A stretch of DNA of 55,135 nt, taken from assembly GCA_018266105.1 (NCBI GenBank), contig JAFEBA010000090.1, positions 1 through 55,135 on the forward strand. The letters run 5' to 3'. The stretch comes from a bacterium. Lineage in GTDB: Bacteria > Vulcanimicrobiota > Xenobia > Xenobiales > JADMJV01. This document shows, piece after piece, positions 32,456-40,980 of this stretch. The translations under genes and the position numbers were made by a program. The notes beneath the pieces were generated by a model. The model was given only the letters and a program-made list of their open reading frames with translations, was not told the origin of the DNA and did no database searches. Each line of letters starts with the position of its first letter. The first letter of the stretch is position 1.

Positions 32456-33595
32456 ATGCGTGCTCTCGTCTCTCTTTGTCTCGTTTTCGGCCTGAGCTGG
32501 GGGGCTGCGGCCGAGCTTCCTCAGGTGGTGGGCAAGGCGCGCACGATCCAGGTGGTGGCTGGCGATAGCCTGTATGAGCTCGGTCTTCGCTACGGTCTGG
32601 CCATTGAGCACTTTGCCTTCGCGAACAATCTGCCAGCTCAGCTGGCGGTCGCCCGTTCGGGCGAACTGACCGTCCCTAACCGAAGAATTTTGCCCAACAA
32701 TCCCCCCGCCGAGGGGTTGGTGGTCAACCTTCCTGAGCGCGGCGTCTTCCTTTTCAGGAACGGCTCGTTCGATAAGTTCTATCCGGTCGCGATCGGGCAG
32801 CCCGGGCGGTTCGCCACGCCCACAGGTCAGTTTGAGCTGGTCAGTCGGGTCAAGGATCCGACCTGGATGCCCCCGGAGTGGGCCGGGTTGGGGAAAGACA
32901 CTGTGGTTCCGGCCGGTGCCAACAACCCCCTTGGAGATCGCTGGATGGGCTTGTCGATGTCAGGTCTGGGCCTACATTCCACCACCCAGCCGACCTCGAT
33001 CGGGCAGGCTGCCTCTCACGGATGCATGCGGATGTATCCCGCCATGAGCCATGACTTGTTCGACCGGGTGAAGGTGGGAATGCCTGTACGCATCGAGTAT
33101 GAACCGGTCAAGCTGGGCCGCGACCCGGAGACCGGCAGTCTGTGCCTTTCCATTTTCCCGGATGTTTACGGGCGCTGCCCGCTGCTGCCCCGGGCTCACG
33201 AACTACTGGCCGCGGCCGGTGTTCAGGATTGGCTGGACGAAAAGACCCTGGCTCGTTGGGTTGCCAACCCCCAGGGCTTGCCTCAAACTTTTGCCGAGGG
33301 CCAGGTCGGGCTGCAATTTCAGGGTCAGGAGATCGGCGAACCAGGGTTGCTGCTGAAATCCAGTCAGGGTATTTACGCCTCCATCGAGAGCTTGAGGCGC
33401 CTGGGTGTGACTTCGGTCTACGATCCGGCTACCAAGTCGGTGACTTTGACCAATAAGGAGATCTCTCAGAGCTACCTGCCCACCGACGGGGTGGTGTTGG
33501 ACGGCAAACTCTACCTGCCCGTACGTCTCTGTCTGCCGGCCTTGAGCATCAACTATCATTGGGACGGCCCGCAGAAGTCGCTGGTGATTGATTGA
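32456..33595 (+). CDS. secreted L,D-transpeptidase with LysM and copper-amine-oxidase-N domains
   Basis: A 379-residue protein with a signal peptide (RALVSLCLVFGLSWGAAA). Residues 28-75 are LysM (IQVVAGDSLYELGLRYGL), 85-205 the YkuD catalytic domain with GLHSTTQP and the SHGCMRM signature (nucleophile Cys), and the last 80 residues a copper-amine-oxidase N-terminal-like domain (LDGKLYLPVRLCLPAL), a common non-catalytic wall-binding module. It would form 3-3 crosslinks or attach proteins to peptidoglycan. ATG 32456 overlaps no gene but follows the previous stop by 1 base. Confidence 0.9.
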   Translation: MRALVSLCLVFGLSWGAAAELPQVVGKARTIQVVAGDSLYELGLRYGLAIEHFAFANNLPAQLAVARSGELTVPNRRILPNNPPAEGLVVNLPERGVFLFRNGSFDKFYPVAIGQPGRFATPTGQFELVSRVKDPTWMPPEWAGLGKDTVVPAGANNPLGDRWMGLSMSGLGLHSTTQPTSIGQAASHGCMRMYPAMSHDLFDRVKVGMPVRIEYEPVKLGRDPETGSLCLSIFPDVYGRCPLLPRAHELLAAAGVQDWLDEKTLARWVANPQGLPQTFAEGQVGLQFQGQEIGEPGLLLKSSQGIYASIESLRRLGVTSVYDPATKSVTLTNKEISQSYLPTDGVVLDGKLYLPVRLCLPALSINYHWDGPQKSLVID

Positions 33596-33631
33596 TACGC
33601 TTCTGACACATCCAGTTGGTAAAACCGCTCT

Positions 33632-34951
33632 GTGAGCACGGTGGTCGGTCCGCAGTTCTTCTGGGAGGTCGCTCTGGCCCTTTTTCTGGGCTGGATCTTG
33701 ATGCTGTGGCCGCGGCCCGTGCCCGCCCAGGGAGCTGCCTGGTCAAATGAGGGCCTGACCATGGTGCTGGCTCAGATGCTGGTCTTCTCTCTTTTCGGAA
33801 TACTGGAGGGGAATACCGGAAGCCACGGTCGTTGGTTTCTGGTCGCCCTGGGCACCTGGGCGCTAGGCTGGTGGGCTGCTTATTTTTCTTTGCGCTGGGC
33901 GCGCTGCCGCGGTGACCGCCTGCTACTGCCGCTGGCCTGTCTGCTCTCTGGTCTGGGTTGGGTGATGCAGTTGCGCCTGGAGGTGGCCCTGGCCGTCAAT
34001 CAGGCTTGCTGGGTCCTGGTGGGTTTGGCCAGTCTGATTTTGCTGACGGCTTACCTGAAGAGCCTTCACCAGCTGCAACGCTGGCGCTGGCCGCTTTTGG
34101 TGTTGTGTCTGGCCTTGCAGAGCGGACTCTTTCTTTTTGGGAAGGAGCGCAATGGCGCAGCGCTCTGGTACACCTTCGGACCGGTCAGTTTCCAACCGGT
34201 GGAGATCGTGAAGGTTCTGGTGGTTTGTCTGCTTGCGATCTTGCTGGCCCCTGCTTCACAGGACCCGAGCCGCCTGACCCGGCCGGTGTTGGCTATGTTA
34301 GGAACGGCCTGGCTGCTGCTGGAGACGTTGCTGGTCTTGCAGAAGGACCTGGGTCCGGCGCTGCTGTTTTTCGGTCTGTTTCTCGTCATGCTCTATTTGG
34401 TCAGCGGACGACTGCGTTGGGTGTTGGGTCTGCTGTGTCTGAGTTTGCTGCTTTCCGCCGCCGCGTACAACCGCTTCAGTCACGTAAGGGTGAGAGTGGA
34501 AGCCTGGCTGGACCCACTAGGAAACTATCAGGATAGCGGTTATCAGATTTCCGAGGCTCTCTTTTCTCTGGCCTGGGGTGGCTGGCTGGGGACCGGGCTG
34601 GGGCTGGGTGAGCCGTCTCGAATCCCGGAGGCCCCGACCGACTTCATCTATGTGGCCTGGTGTGAGGAAATGGGTGCGCTGGGCGGTTGTTTGCTGTGGG
34701 CGGCGCTGACTCTGTTTTTGCTGCGCTGCTTTCGCGCCGCTCAGGTTTCTCAGGATCCTTTCGAGCGTTTGTTGGCGGTGGGATTGGCCTGTCTCATGAG
34801 CTGGCAGTCCTGCGTGGTGCTTTACGGGATTCTAAAGTTGATGCCAATGACTGGAATCACCCTGCCCTTCATTAGCTACGGAGGCAGTTCGCTGCTGTCT
34901 AACTTTGTGATTTTGGCTCTGTTGTTGAGGATGACTCGTCGTGAGCTTTGA
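33632..34951 (+). CDS. FtsW/RodA/SpoVE family SEDS glycosyltransferase
   Basis: A 439-residue polytopic protein with about ten helices. Family motifs: FGPVSFQPVEIVKV, QKDLGPALLFF, then PEAPTDFIYVAWCEEMG (the Asp of the T-D-F-I motif is the expected catalytic residue) and the C-terminal PFISYGGSSLLSNF. SEDS proteins polymerise lipid II into glycan chains with a class B PBP partner. Starts at GTG 33632 and overlaps the PBP-like gene by 11 bases. FtsW and RodA cannot be told apart by eye. Confidence 0.92.
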   Translation: MSTVVGPQFFWEVALALFLGWILMLWPRPVPAQGAAWSNEGLTMVLAQMLVFSLFGILEGNTGSHGRWFLVALGTWALGWWAAYFSLRWARCRGDRLLLPLACLLSGLGWVMQLRLEVALAVNQACWVLVGLASLILLTAYLKSLHQLQRWRWPLLVLCLALQSGLFLFGKERNGAALWYTFGPVSFQPVEIVKVLVVCLLAILLAPASQDPSRLTRPVLAMLGTAWLLLETLLVLQKDLGPALLFFGLFLVMLYLVSGRLRWVLGLLCLSLLLSAAAYNRFSHVRVRVEAWLDPLGNYQDSGYQISEALFSLAWGGWLGTGLGLGEPSRIPEAPTDFIYVAWCEEMGALGGCLLWAALTLFLLRCFRAAQVSQDPFERLLAVGLACLMSWQSCVVLYGILKLMPMTGITLPFISYGGSSLLSNFVILALLLRMTRREL

Positions 34952-35906
34952 CCGGCGCCTGACTCGAATCAAATGGGGGTTTCTGCTGGTACTGCTGGCC
35001 GTGCCCCTGCGACTTGTGGCTTTGCAGGTCTTGTGGCGCGATCAGCTCAATAGCGATCCTCACAATTCCAGGACGCAGGAGCGTCTGGCCTATCGGGGTC
35101 GTATCCTGGACCGCCACGGGGCCTTGCTGGCCTGTTCCCACGGGGAGCGTCGAGTCTATCCCCAGGGCCAGCTGACCGCCCATTGGACCGGATTTTGCAG
35201 CCCCGATCGGGGGGTGGCCGGCGCCGAGCGCTGGAAAACCGAGCTCCTACGAGAACGCCGCGAGGACGGTGGGAAGACCTCCAGGCGCGGACATGACCTG
35301 CGTCTCAGTCTGGACCTGGGGCTGCAGCGTCGCCTGCTGGGCTATTTTCCAAACCTTCCCGGGGCGGCCTTGTTGATCGATCTGGATCGAGCCCAGGTTT
35401 TGGCGGCTGTTTCTGAGCCTGGCTTTCAACCGGCCCGGGTTGGTCGCGATTGGCGCAAGTGGCAGAGCGACAGTCAGGCCCCCTTACTCAATCGAGCCTT
35501 CTTAGGAGTCTACCCGGCTGGAGCGCTGGCCACCAGTTGGGATTGGAAGCGGTTGCCGCGTCGGCCTGTTTTGCTGATGGACTGGACCGAACCTCAGGTG
35601 GTTAAAGGCCAGCTGTTGATTTCTCCGGTCCAACTGGCCTACCGACTGGTTTTGAGCGGCGGTAATCTGCCCCTCAGTCAACTCTTTAACGACCACCCCG
35701 AGCCCTGGCATCCCGCTGTCGATCTGGCTCCTCTGGTGCGTTGTGCCGGCGGCTGGCAATGGAGCTGTGTGGCCCGATTGGAAAAACAGGTGGTCACCTG
35801 GGCGGTGGCCGTGCGTCCGCCCTACGCTGCCATCATTCTGTGGGAGAACACCGACAAACAAAAGGCCGCCCTGGAGGCGGCCTGGAAATCGTTGCCGAGC
35901 CCTTAG
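34941..35906 (+). CDS. class B PBP-like protein, catalytic motifs lost
   Basis: A 321-residue protein from GTG 34941, overlapping the SEDS gene. It follows class B PBPs in order: N-terminal helix (KWGFLLVLLAVPLRLVAL), RGRILDRHGALLA, a YPQGQLTAHWTG segment, GVAGAE, RLSLDLGLQRRLL, GAALLIDL, LNRAFLGVYPAG. At the active site, where partners read P-P-G-S-T-x-K, it has P-A-G-A-L-A-T: Ser is Ala195 and Lys is Thr198. It ends about 120 residues later, with no SxN or KTG motif seen. It is too short and lacks the nucleophile, so it is probably a non-enzymatic activator or scaffold for the SEDS partner. Confidence 0.85.
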   Translation: MSFDRRLTRIKWGFLLVLLAVPLRLVALQVLWRDQLNSDPHNSRTQERLAYRGRILDRHGALLACSHGERRVYPQGQLTAHWTGFCSPDRGVAGAERWKTELLRERREDGGKTSRRGHDLRLSLDLGLQRRLLGYFPNLPGAALLIDLDRAQVLAAVSEPGFQPARVGRDWRKWQSDSQAPLLNRAFLGVYPAGALATSWDWKRLPRRPVLLMDWTEPQVVKGQLLISPVQLAYRLVLSGGNLPLSQLFNDHPEPWHPAVDLAPLVRCAGGWQWSCVARLEKQVVTWAVAVRPPYAAIILWENTDKQKAALEAAWKSLPSP

Positions 35907-37024
35907 GTCCCTTTAGGCTTTTTGGGGCGCTTCTTGGGGTCCTCGTCCTCTTTAGGGGGAGGTGGGGCCGGAACGGGGCACCAGCTAAAGACCGAAGTTG
36001 GATTTCGCAGACCCACGCCCTCGTGATTGCCGACGTAGACATGCCATTCTTTGGGGTCGTTGCCGGTCACTTCTACGATGCGATCGTTGCCGCTGTCGGC
36101 CACGTAGAGGTTGCCGTCTTTGGACATGCCCAGTCCGACCGGGTTGCGGAATTTGCCCAGGTTGTTGCCATAGCCTCCCCACTCGCGAGCCGAGCGACCC
36201 TGGAAATTGTCGACCCGGACCAATCGGTTGGCGGCCGGATCCACCATCCAGAGCTGCCGGTTGTTGGTCACCATTCCGCTGGGGGCGAAGCCAAGCTGTT
36301 TTAAGTTCTGACCTTCATAGACTTCCCACTTGGCGCCGGTGGTATCGGCGGGGTCAACGAGCTTGACCACTCGTCCGCCCGGCGGATCCTGTCCGCAGGT
36401 CACATACAGGTCCTTGTTCTGATCCAGCCAGAGTCCCACCGGATGATCCAGGCGCGGATCTTTATAGGTGCGGAGCGGTGTCTTCTTGAGTTCGCCGTCG
36501 TAGACCAGGACCTGGTTGTTGCCGGTATCGGCCACATAGACCTCGTCCCCTCGACTGGCCACGCCCTCAGGGTGGTTGAAGCCACCCAGTTCTTTCCATC
36601 CCAGGCCCGTGATCTGGTCCATGCGCACGATCCGGTTGTTGTCCCGATCGGCCACGAAGATCTTGCCGGTGGGGTCCACCCAGATCTGGGCCGGCGAGAG
36701 GAAATATCCGGGCTCGTGGCCCGGCCGTCCCAGCACTTTGCGACCCTCGCCATTGATGTCCTTGAGATACATGATGCGGTGATTCCCGCTGTCTGAAATG
36801 TAAATCCCGGCCTCGGCTACATCCGCAGTCTTAGCCTGGGGACTGGCCTTGGGGGAAGGCGAGGGGCTGGGAGAAGAGCTGGGGGTGGGGGAGGCGGTCT
36901 CCGGTATGGTCGGGTTGGGTACAATGGGCTGATCGGCCGGAGCCGGTTGGGCGGACAATTCTGGGAGCAGGCAGGCCAGCACCAGGGCCAAACCACAGAA
37001 GAGGCCGCGTTGACGGTTATTCAT
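35903..37024 (-). CDS. secreted NHL-repeat beta-propeller protein
   Basis: A 373-residue protein from ATG 37024 with a signal peptide (RGLFCGLALVLACLLPELSA), then a Pro/Ser/Thr linker, then about six NHL blades, each with V-A-D-x-x-N-x-R-[IV] or close variants (IYISDSGNHRIM, IFVADRDNNRIV, VYVADTGNNQVL, LYVADSGNDRIV). The tail is Pro/Lys/Asp-rich. NHL propellers bind proteins or carbohydrates, or act as lactonases; no catalytic set is evident. It overlaps the convergent PBP-like gene by 4 bases. Confidence 0.87.
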   Translation of the reverse strand: MNNRQRGLFCGLALVLACLLPELSAQPAPADQPIVPNPTIPETASPTPSSSPSPSPSPKASPQAKTADVAEAGIYISDSGNHRIMYLKDINGEGRKVLGRPGHEPGYFLSPAQIWVDPTGKIFVADRDNNRIVRMDQITGLGWKELGGFNHPEGVASRGDEVYVADTGNNQVLVYDGELKKTPLRTYKDPRLDHPVGLWLDQNKDLYVTCGQDPPGGRVVKLVDPADTTGAKWEVYEGQNLKQLGFAPSGMVTNNRQLWMVDPAANRLVRVDNFQGRSAREWGGYGNNLGKFRNPVGLGMSKDGNLYVADSGNDRIVEVTGNDPKEWHVYVGNHEGVGLRNPTSVFSWCPVPAPPPPKEDEDPKKRPKKPKGT

Positions 37025-37117
37025 TCGCAAAACTTTGTGAGCCCGAAACCATTCCCTTCTTCCTCCAAGGGATCTCGAAAGTCACGCAGGAATGGCGGCT
37101 GCGGAGGAAGTTCGACC

Positions 37118-38113
37118 GTGGCGATTTTGGAAAGACTGTATTTTAGGGCTCAGGAGCAGCTGAAGCATATTGTTTTGCCGGAAGGTAGTGACGACCGGAC
37201 CCTGGTGGCCGCCGCCAGTCTGGTCAAGCGTCGTCTGGCGCAGGTTACGGTGGTGGGTAAGCCTGATAACCTGCAGCGTCGGGCCGAAGCTCTGAACGTC
37301 AGCCTGGATGGCTGCCAGTTGATGGACCATCTCACCCATCCTGAGGCGGAAGCTTGCCGCCAGGAATACTTCAAGCTTCGTCGCCACAAGGGTTTGACCG
37401 AGGCCGAGGCCGAGAAGGCTCTCAAGGATCCTCTTTACTTTGCCAACATGCTGGTGCGCCGTGGATTGGCCCACGGCACCGTGGCGGGTGCCACCAACAC
37501 CACCGCCCACACGGTGCGCGCGGCATTGCAGTGTTTGGGCCTGGCTGCCGGGATTCGCACGGTCTCAAGCTTCTTTCTGATGGTCTTGAAAGACCCCAGC
37601 CAGGGAGAGAATGGGGCCATGCTTTTCGCTGATTGTGGGGTGGTGGTGGATCCTAATGCCGAGCAGTTGGCCGAGATTGCCATCTGCACTGCGGACACCT
37701 GTCGTAACTTTTTGGAAGTCGAGCCTCGTCTGGCCATGCTCAGCTTCTCCACCAAGGGGAGTGCCCAGCATCCTCTGGTGGACAAAGTGGTCAAGGCTAC
37801 TGAAACCGTCCGCGCTCGACGCCCGGATTTGAAGGTGGATGGTGAACTCCAGTTGGACGCGGCCTTGGTGGAGGGCATTGGACAAAAGAAAGCGCCAGGG
37901 TCTCCGGTGGCCGGCCGCGCCAACGTGTTGATCTTTCCGGACCTGCAGTCGGGCAATATCGGCTACAAGTTGACCGAGCGTTTGGCCGGGGCCACCGCCG
38001 TGGGCCCGATTCTGCAGGGCTTGGAACTTCCGTCCAATGACCTTTCGCGTGGCTGCAAGGCCGACGACATCGTGGATGCAGCCGTCATTACGGCGATCCA
38101 GGCGGTGAAGTAG
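37118..38113 (+). CDS. pta: phosphate acetyltransferase
   Basis: A 331-residue protein, normal for the short Pta type. GTG 37118 is supported by GGAGGAAG at 37102-37109. Motifs: HIVLPEGSDDRTL, AHGTVAGATNTTAHTVRAAL, ADCGVVVDPNAEQLAEIA, MLSFSTKGSA, DGELQLDAAL and ANVLIFPDLQSGNIGYKL. It interconverts acetyl-CoA and acetyl phosphate. No ackA is beside it. Butyryltransferases (Ptb) are close relatives, but the FADCGVVVDP and GELQLDAA matches favour Pta. Confidence 0.93.
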   Translation: MAILERLYFRAQEQLKHIVLPEGSDDRTLVAAASLVKRRLAQVTVVGKPDNLQRRAEALNVSLDGCQLMDHLTHPEAEACRQEYFKLRRHKGLTEAEAEKALKDPLYFANMLVRRGLAHGTVAGATNTTAHTVRAALQCLGLAAGIRTVSSFFLMVLKDPSQGENGAMLFADCGVVVDPNAEQLAEIAICTADTCRNFLEVEPRLAMLSFSTKGSAQHPLVDKVVKATETVRARRPDLKVDGELQLDAALVEGIGQKKAPGSPVAGRANVLIFPDLQSGNIGYKLTERLAGATAVGPILQGLELPSNDLSRGCKADDIVDAAVITAIQAVK

Positions 38114-38178
38114 GCCTTCAGGCAGGAGCCTCGCTCGGCTCAGGCAATTCTTCGGGACCAATCCACCCTGGAGGATCA

Positions 38179-38697
38179 ATGCGTTTCGGAGTTCTAATTC
38201 TTTTGGCCGGCCTATCGCTGGGAGTCTCGGCTCAACAGCCGGGTGGGGTCGCGGACACCTATCTGGCTCAGAATCAGCCGCGCAAGCAGATGGCGGACAT
38301 TCCTGATTCAGCTCGCACGGATGAGAAGGGCCTGCAGAGTTTGCGCCCTTACGTGATTCAGCTTGAGTCCATGATGAAATGGGAGTCGAATACCCCTGAA
38401 TGGAAGGGCCGGCGCGACGCCTGGGCTCAGGAAGTGTTGTCCTCCTACTACGTGCCCCAGGTGGCCAAGCTACTGCTGGAGTTGGAGGCCGCCACCGATT
38501 GGAAGGCGGTCGATGTCAACTGGGGCAAAGCCCGGGCCGGCTGGATCACGAAAGTCAAAGCCGTCCGCTCACGCAAAGCTTTGGGTGAGCAAATGCAGGC
38601 TTTCGAGGCTGCCCTCAAATGGGAGTTTATGCAAGAGGACTGGAAAACGGCTCGCGACGGCTGGGTCGAGAACGTCGTAAATGCCTGTAACCAGTAG
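38179..38697 (+). CDS. secreted tryptophan-repeat protein, unknown
   Basis: A 172-residue protein with a signal peptide (RFGVLILLAGLSLGVSA) and GGAGG-like site TGGAGG 5 bases before ATG 38179. Residues 61-166 are three repeats of exactly 40 residues. Each has Trp at positions 8, 15 and 22 of a 26-residue helix-like core (68/75/82, 108/115/122, 148/155/162), with consensus LE...KW......W..AR.GW...V. Heptad spacing puts the Trp on one helix face. I recognise no family. It is convergent with the TPR gene. Confidence 0.82.
   Translation: MRFGVLILLAGLSLGVSAQQPGGVADTYLAQNQPRKQMADIPDSARTDEKGLQSLRPYVIQLESMMKWESNTPEWKGRRDAWAQEVLSSYYVPQVAKLLLELEAATDWKAVDVNWGKARAGWITKVKAVRSRKALGEQMQAFEAALKWEFMQEDWKTARDGWVENVVNACNQ
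38359..38676 (+). repeat. three 40-residue (120-base) coding repeats
   Basis: Repeat cores at 38359-38436, 38479-38556 and 38599-38676, period 120 bases. They are diverged at the DNA level but keep W-x6-W-x6-W and the A-R-x-G-W core, which points to selection on the protein structure rather than recent duplication. Confidence 0.8.
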
Positions 38698-38703
38698 CCG
38701 GCC

Positions 38704-40818
38704 TTATTCGTAGAAGTCGATCGCGCCGTCGCCCATCCAGCCTTCCTGGGGCTTGGGAGCGGGCGGCGGCGGGGTCGAAGTGGCCACGGGCGGAGCCACG
38801 GGGGGGCCGACCGGCGGTCCCGCAGTGGGTGGTCCTACCTGGGACCGCTCTTCTTCCAGAACCGGTGGCTCGGGAGGAGCATCCACGATGCCCAGGCGAT
38901 CTTTCAGCTTCTTGACCATGGTACGCACGGTGGGAGTGGCCAGATTGAGTGGGTCGAGAACCACGAAGCGCTCGTAAAGGTCCAGCGCGGTCTGCCATTC
39001 CTGTTGTTTCTCCGCGATCATGCCCAGTCCGCGCACGGCCACCGAATCCATGAAGTCATACTTCAGAGCGTTGGTGTAGGCGTCCCAGGCCGACTCAATA
39101 TCGTTGAGCAGGGTGTGACAATCGCCCAACAGGCTCCACAGCGAGGAGGAGGCGGGCGCGCAGCCGGTCTGGTGGGTGGCTGAGGTGCGCACCTCCTCGG
39201 CCAGGCGCATGCCTTCGCTGCGGCGGTTCATCTTGATGAGCAGCTTGGCTTTGCGGAAAGTCTGCGCGATCGAATCAGGGTAAGCCTGACAGATCTCTTC
39301 CATGGTAGCCAGGGCTTCTTCGATCGACTTCAGGTTCATCTGGGCAGTGGCCAGAGCCACTGCCAGGTTGGAGTGAACTTCCTCAGTGGCGTAGGTGCAG
39401 CGCAGTCCCTCTCGGCCGGAGATGGCGGCCTGTTCCCAATTTTCCCGACGCACCCAGAATTCGGCCACTCCCAGGTGGGTGCGAGCGTCACGCGGAGCTT
39501 GCTTGACCGACTTGAGGTAGTGGTCTTCGGCCGTCTTCAGGTCGCCGACCGCCTCGTAAATGGGAGCGATCATGCGCATGTTGGCTTCCGGATCGCGCAA
39601 GAACAGTTCCAACGCGTCCTGGTATTGGCCGGTGCGGAAATAGAGGTCAGCCAGGGTGCGCTCGATGGCGCGGCGGACCGACTTCTTCTCGTTGGGGTCG
39701 TTGATGATTTCGAGGTAGTAGTCGATGGCGTCCTGGCTGCGGCCCATACGCACATACAGGCGGCCCAGTTCCCACAGAGCCTGAGCGTTCTTGCTGTCGG
39801 CCGCCAGAGCACCTTTCAGGGTGGAAATGGCGTCCTCAAAGTAACCAGCCTGGATCTGCAGCTGCGCCAGGATGGTCCAGGCGCGCGCGTCCGTGCGGTC
39901 GGACTGCAGGTGCTCGCGCAATTCCGCGATGAAGCTCTGGCTCAGGTCGTACCAGGGACGCTGCAGGCCGGACATGCCGTAAGCGCGCAGCAACTCCACT
40001 TTCCATTGGCGCGAGTTCCGATGGCCAGCATTGGTCGCGATGGCGCGTTCATAGAAACGGCAGGCAGAATCCAGATCCCGCACCCGGTAGGCCAGACGGG
40101 CCGCGGATTCCAGCAGGGAGGGGCTGTGGCTCTGATGGGTCAGGGCCTGGGCCAGCAGTCGTAGTCCCATGTGCTGGAGGGCGAAGCGGCCTTCCGCGTT
40201 GAGGCCTTTGCCCAACATTTCCTCATAGAAAGTACCACCCAGCGGTGCCTCATCGTGCTTCTTGAGCTCGATCAGATGCATGTAGGAGCTTTCGGCCAGC
40301 TGCAGGCTATTGGCGCGCACGGCGGTGGCGGCCAGACGGCGGATGGTGTCGGGGCCGTCGGGTTCAAACTGAGCAACCCAGCGGCGCCATTCCAGGGCTT
40401 TACCGTAGGCGCCCTCTTCCTCCAGCGCTTCGGCCAGCTTGACTCCAAAGAGGGGGCTGACACATTCGCGAGCGGCCGTCTGCAGAGCGGCGCGCATGGC
40501 GGGCCGGTCATTCATTTTCTTGAGAATACGATATTTTTTCTCGTGGAGCTTCTCAAGTGCTTCTTTGTCTGAAGTGCCGGCTTCCAGTTCTTTATTGACG
40601 GCAGCCAGAGCCTCGTCCAGCTTATCGTCGTCGATGTCACCGATAATCGGCTTATAGCCGTCTTTTAAGCCAGGAGTGGGCTTGCTGGAGGCGCTTTCCT
40701 TCTTTACAAAGCCTTTGCCCTCACCACCGGAGCCGTCACCTGTGCCGCCGCCAGAGCCTGGCGGCTTCTCTTTTTTTACGAAGGCGGGCTTTTGTCCGCC
40801 GCCGAATTTGGGAGTCAT
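38704..40818 (-). CDS. TPR-repeat protein, large
   Basis: A 704-residue protein; GAGGAG about 9 bases upstream supports ATG 40818. The N-terminus (about 50 residues) is Gly/Lys/Pro-rich and the C-terminal 70 residues Pro/Val/Gly-rich, both probably disordered. Between them are many tetratricopeptide repeats, for example LKGALAADSKNAQALWELGRLYVRMGRSQDAIDYY and the last, YERFVVLDPLNLATP. TPR arrays assemble protein complexes. There is no signal peptide or membrane helix. It is divergent from the ABC transporter operon. Confidence 0.85.
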   Translation of the reverse strand: MTPKFGGGQKPAFVKKEKPPGSGGGTGDGSGGEGKGFVKKESASSKPTPGLKDGYKPIIGDIDDDKLDEALAAVNKELEAGTSDKEALEKLHEKKYRILKKMNDRPAMRAALQTAARECVSPLFGVKLAEALEEEGAYGKALEWRRWVAQFEPDGPDTIRRLAATAVRANSLQLAESSYMHLIELKKHDEAPLGGTFYEEMLGKGLNAEGRFALQHMGLRLLAQALTHQSHSPSLLESAARLAYRVRDLDSACRFYERAIATNAGHRNSRQWKVELLRAYGMSGLQRPWYDLSQSFIAELREHLQSDRTDARAWTILAQLQIQAGYFEDAISTLKGALAADSKNAQALWELGRLYVRMGRSQDAIDYYLEIINDPNEKKSVRRAIERTLADLYFRTGQYQDALELFLRDPEANMRMIAPIYEAVGDLKTAEDHYLKSVKQAPRDARTHLGVAEFWVRRENWEQAAISGREGLRCTYATEEVHSNLAVALATAQMNLKSIEEALATMEEICQAYPDSIAQTFRKAKLLIKMNRRSEGMRLAEEVRTSATHQTGCAPASSSLWSLLGDCHTLLNDIESAWDAYTNALKYDFMDSVAVRGLGMIAEKQQEWQTALDLYERFVVLDPLNLATPTVRTMVKKLKDRLGIVDAPPEPPVLEEERSQVGPPTAGPPVGPPVAPPVATSTPPPPAPKPQEGWMGDGAIDFYE

Positions 40819-40980
40819 GATCCATTCTCCTCACAGACGGGGGCCTGCCCGCCTGGATTCACCAACATAGGGTCAACCTTTCTCGCTGCAGGCACCCGCT
40901 CCTGCTGTTTGAGGCCCGGGGAAGCAGGACTGCGGCTGGCCCGGGAAGGGGAGGCGGAGGGAGCCGAGAACCTTAAAGAA

